Shown here one piece after another: positions 62,345 through 64,000 of a stretch of 64,000 nt of DNA. The position numbers and the translations under genes were made by a program. Under the pieces are notes generated by a model that saw nothing but the letters and a program-made list of their open reading frames with translations, had not been told where the DNA came from and searched no databases. This stretch comes from CAZWLY01 sp964634465. Lineage in GTDB: Bacteria; Desulfobacterota; Desulfarculia; G963662305. The stretch spans positions 186,001 through 250,000 of the forward strand of contig CAZWLY010000002.1 in the NCBI GenBank assembly GCA_964634465.1. The letters are read 5' to 3'. Numbering within the stretch: the stretch's first letter is position 1; every line of letters begins with the position of its first letter.

Positions 62345-63421
62345 ATGAACCCAGCCCAGCCGACGCTCAAGGAGGCGGTTGACGCCCTGAACGCCAACAA
62401 CCACCAGTTGGCCCGCTCCCTGGCCCAACGCCTGATCGGCGGCCCGGTCGATCACTTCCAGTTGTACCGGGTGCTGGCTCTCTCGTCGTTGGACAATCCG
62501 GCCGCCTGCTTCGATAATCTGGCCAAGGCGATCGTCTTTTCCCCCGGTCCAGGCGCTCAGGATACCTGGTTGGCCTATCTCAATCTGGCCGAGGTCGCCC
62601 TGGCCACGGGCAACAGGCGTCTGGCCTTCCAGGTCTGCATGGCCGCGATTCGGGTGGGCTGCACCATGGCCAGGTTCGGGGAGATCTTAAAAGAACTGAC
62701 CGGCAAGGAGCGCCCCAGCATCCTGGTCAATTGCCTGCCCGGCTCGGGCAGCATCTTCATCCGCAACAAGCTGATGGAAGGACTGGGTCTGGTCAACTAC
62801 AATCTGGGCGACACCGCCTTTCCCCATTTCACCCTCGACCCCTACATGGTCCAGCGGGTCTCAATGGGCTGGGTGACCACCCACAGCCATTTTCCGGCCA
62901 CGCCGATCAATCTCCACCACCTGGACCTGATGGTGCCCAAGATGGTCGTCCACGTCCGCGACCCCAGGCCGGCTCTGCTCTCCCAGGTCCATCACCTGAT
63001 CAACAACCCGAAGTGGATCAAGGTCCACTACCCCAGGCCGCCGGCCGATTACGAGACGCGGTCGCTGACCGAACAGATCGACTGGTACCTCGACAACATG
63101 ATCCCGCTCTACGCCGAGTGGATCGAAGGCTGGGTCGACGCCGCCTCCGATCCGGAGCTCTCGACCGAGATCCTGTTTACCCGTCACGACGACCTGGCCG
63201 AAGACCCGCAGGCGTTCTTCAACTCCATCCTGGACTTCTTCGAGATCGATCGAGGCGAGTTCCGGGCCGACCTGTCGCGGCCGGTTCGGGAGAAGGCGGA
63301 TCATTTCAGAAAGGGCGACAACAACGAGTGGCGGGAGGTGTTCACCGCCGAACAGGCCGATCGAGCCGCACGCCTGATCGGCGAGCGCGTGCTGGATCGC
63401 TTCGGCTGGCCGCGGGATTGA
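62345..63421 (+). CDS. PAPS-dependent sulfotransferase-like protein, copy 3
   Basis: The 358-residue protein aligns along its whole length with copies 1 and 2, from the N-terminal AVDALNANN to the C-terminal LDRFGWP. VVHVRDPRPALLSQVHH and HFRKGDNNEWREVFTAEQ give the PAPS-binding sites. The 5'-phosphosulfate loop reads LPGSGS: the lysine of PKSGT, important for catalysis in characterised enzymes, is Gly here, so activity is uncertain. An AAGGAGG site precedes the ATG. Confidence 0.8.
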   Translation: MNPAQPTLKEAVDALNANNHQLARSLAQRLIGGPVDHFQLYRVLALSSLDNPAACFDNLAKAIVFSPGPGAQDTWLAYLNLAEVALATGNRRLAFQVCMAAIRVGCTMARFGEILKELTGKERPSILVNCLPGSGSIFIRNKLMEGLGLVNYNLGDTAFPHFTLDPYMVQRVSMGWVTTHSHFPATPINLHHLDLMVPKMVVHVRDPRPALLSQVHHLINNPKWIKVHYPRPPADYETRSLTEQIDWYLDNMIPLYAEWIEGWVDAASDPELSTEILFTRHDDLAEDPQAFFNSILDFFEIDRGEFRADLSRPVREKADHFRKGDNNEWREVFTAEQADRAARLIGERVLDRFGWPRD

Positions 63422-63524
63422 GTCGGGCGTCCGGCCGTGTAAAACGAATAGCAGCGTCGATTGATCGCCAGGAACGCCGCGGTTCGGCCGGGGGGGTCCC
63501 GGCGATCCTTTGAGTGAGGCCGGA

Positions 63525-63841
63525 TCAGCGGGCGTGTGAGTCCCGGCGGCCGGCCGCCCGGAGGGATTCGACGGCGTGGGCGGCCGGGAGGCCGGCCCCC
63601 CGGCGGGTCAACTCTTCCGGTTCGATGTAGCCGCTCGGCGACAGGCCCAGGTCCTTGGGGCCGGCGTTGATCTGGTTGGGGAGATTTTGGAGCAGGTAGG
63701 GGCTCTCGCCGTAGACGATTACTTTGCGAGTGGAGTTGAGCAGTGCTGGATCAGGGTCACGCCGCTCCGGCCGGTCGGGGCGGTGATGAAGATCGGGCGG
63801 AGCGAAGCGACGCCCGGAGGAGACCGAAGCTCGATCGACAT
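63525..63841 (-). pseudogene. Frameshifted and truncated sulfotransferase fragment
   Basis: ATG at 63841 follows GGAG by 5 bp and reads RPIFITAPTGRSGVTLIQ, the 5'-phosphosulfate loop of the Sulfotransfer_3 type. After 40 codons it stops at 63719. A second frame, LLNSTRKVIVYGESPYLL, continues the expected homology to 63525, implying loss of one base near 63737-63745. Even if repaired, 105 residues are too few for a whole domain. Confidence 0.65.
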
Positions 63842-63902
63842 ATTTTCTCCTTCGGGCCGACGCCCGGGCGATAACGAACGGCGCCGGCCCCGGGCATCGG
63901 CT

Positions 63903-63998
63903 TCAGGCCCCGGCGCTCTCCGCCCACTGCCTGGTCCGCGACTTGTGGATCAAGGCCGGTTCGAAGTCGGGTTTGATGGCCAACGCCTTGTCGTAGGA
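63903..63998 (-). CDS. C-terminal end of a TPR protein (partial)
   Basis: The last 31 codons of a minus-strand gene read YDKALAIKPDFEPALIHKSR, a clear TPR helix pair, and stop at 63903. The rest lies beyond the window. It ends 61 bp before the sulfotransferase fragment, suggesting a former TPR-sulfotransferase unit. Confidence 0.6.
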   Translation of the reverse strand, partial: SYDKALAIKPDFEPALIHKSRTRQWAESAGA

Positions 63999-64000
63999 CT

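Overview
The window is high-GC DNA from a motile Gram-negative bacterium, most likely a deltaproteobacterium (Desulfobacterota). The lipoprotein FlgH and P-ring FlgI show an outer membrane. The order flgF-flgG-flgA-flgH-flgI-M23 peptidase-flgN-flgK-flgL-csrA-fliW, followed by flgM with a DVU0524-like partner, matches what I recall for Desulfovibrio. GTG and TTG starts are frequent and were chosen here by their ribosome binding sites. No rRNA, tRNA, CRISPR array or insertion sequence was seen.

Layout. (1) 1-11820, plus strand: a long flagellar operon, fliL(end)-fliM-fliN-fliO-fliP-fliQ-fliR-flhB-flhA-flhF-flhG-fliA, then a second FliL-like gene, a small unknown, a DUF2802-like gene and a stand-alone FlhB C-terminal domain. 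(2) 11862-15092, minus strand: a TPR/O-GlcNAc-transferase-like enzyme and a glycosyltransferase. (3) 15654-26147: rod, ring and hook-junction genes plus csrA-fliW, behind a clear sigma-54 promoter. (4) 26425-27191, minus: the DVU0524-like gene and flgM behind a sigma-28-like promoter and before a terminator. (5) 27420-63421: a glycan and surface-modification island of about 36 kb. It holds two CgeB-like proteins, nonulosonate-type genes (CMP-transferase-like, PseG-like, NeuB), sugar-nucleotide and amino-sugar enzymes, five radical SAM proteins, methyltransferases, a heptose-type branch (GmhA, HldE-like, split transketolase) and several sulfotransferases. (6) 63525-64000, minus: a frameshifted sulfotransferase remnant and the end of a TPR protein.

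The most interesting signal is a probable sulfation branch built into this island. An APS kinase (cysC) lies 14 bp upstream of a sulfotransferase-like gene whose frame is broken at a run of seven G. Eight G would give a protein of 361 residues, the size of its two intact paralogues (362 and 358 residues). A C-terminal motif of the type RxGxxxEWRE matches the PAPS-binding motif of sulfotransferases. This suggests phase-variable sulfation of a surface structure, possibly the flagellum, although the acceptor is not visible.

At least seven exact-spacing sigma-54 (-24/-12) elements precede flgF and separate transcription units of the glycan island, with one more candidate on the minus strand. The glycan genes therefore appear to be co-expressed with middle-class flagellar genes, while flgM looks sigma-28 dependent. 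This supports flagellar glycosylation as the job of the island, but no flagellin gene is in the window to prove it.
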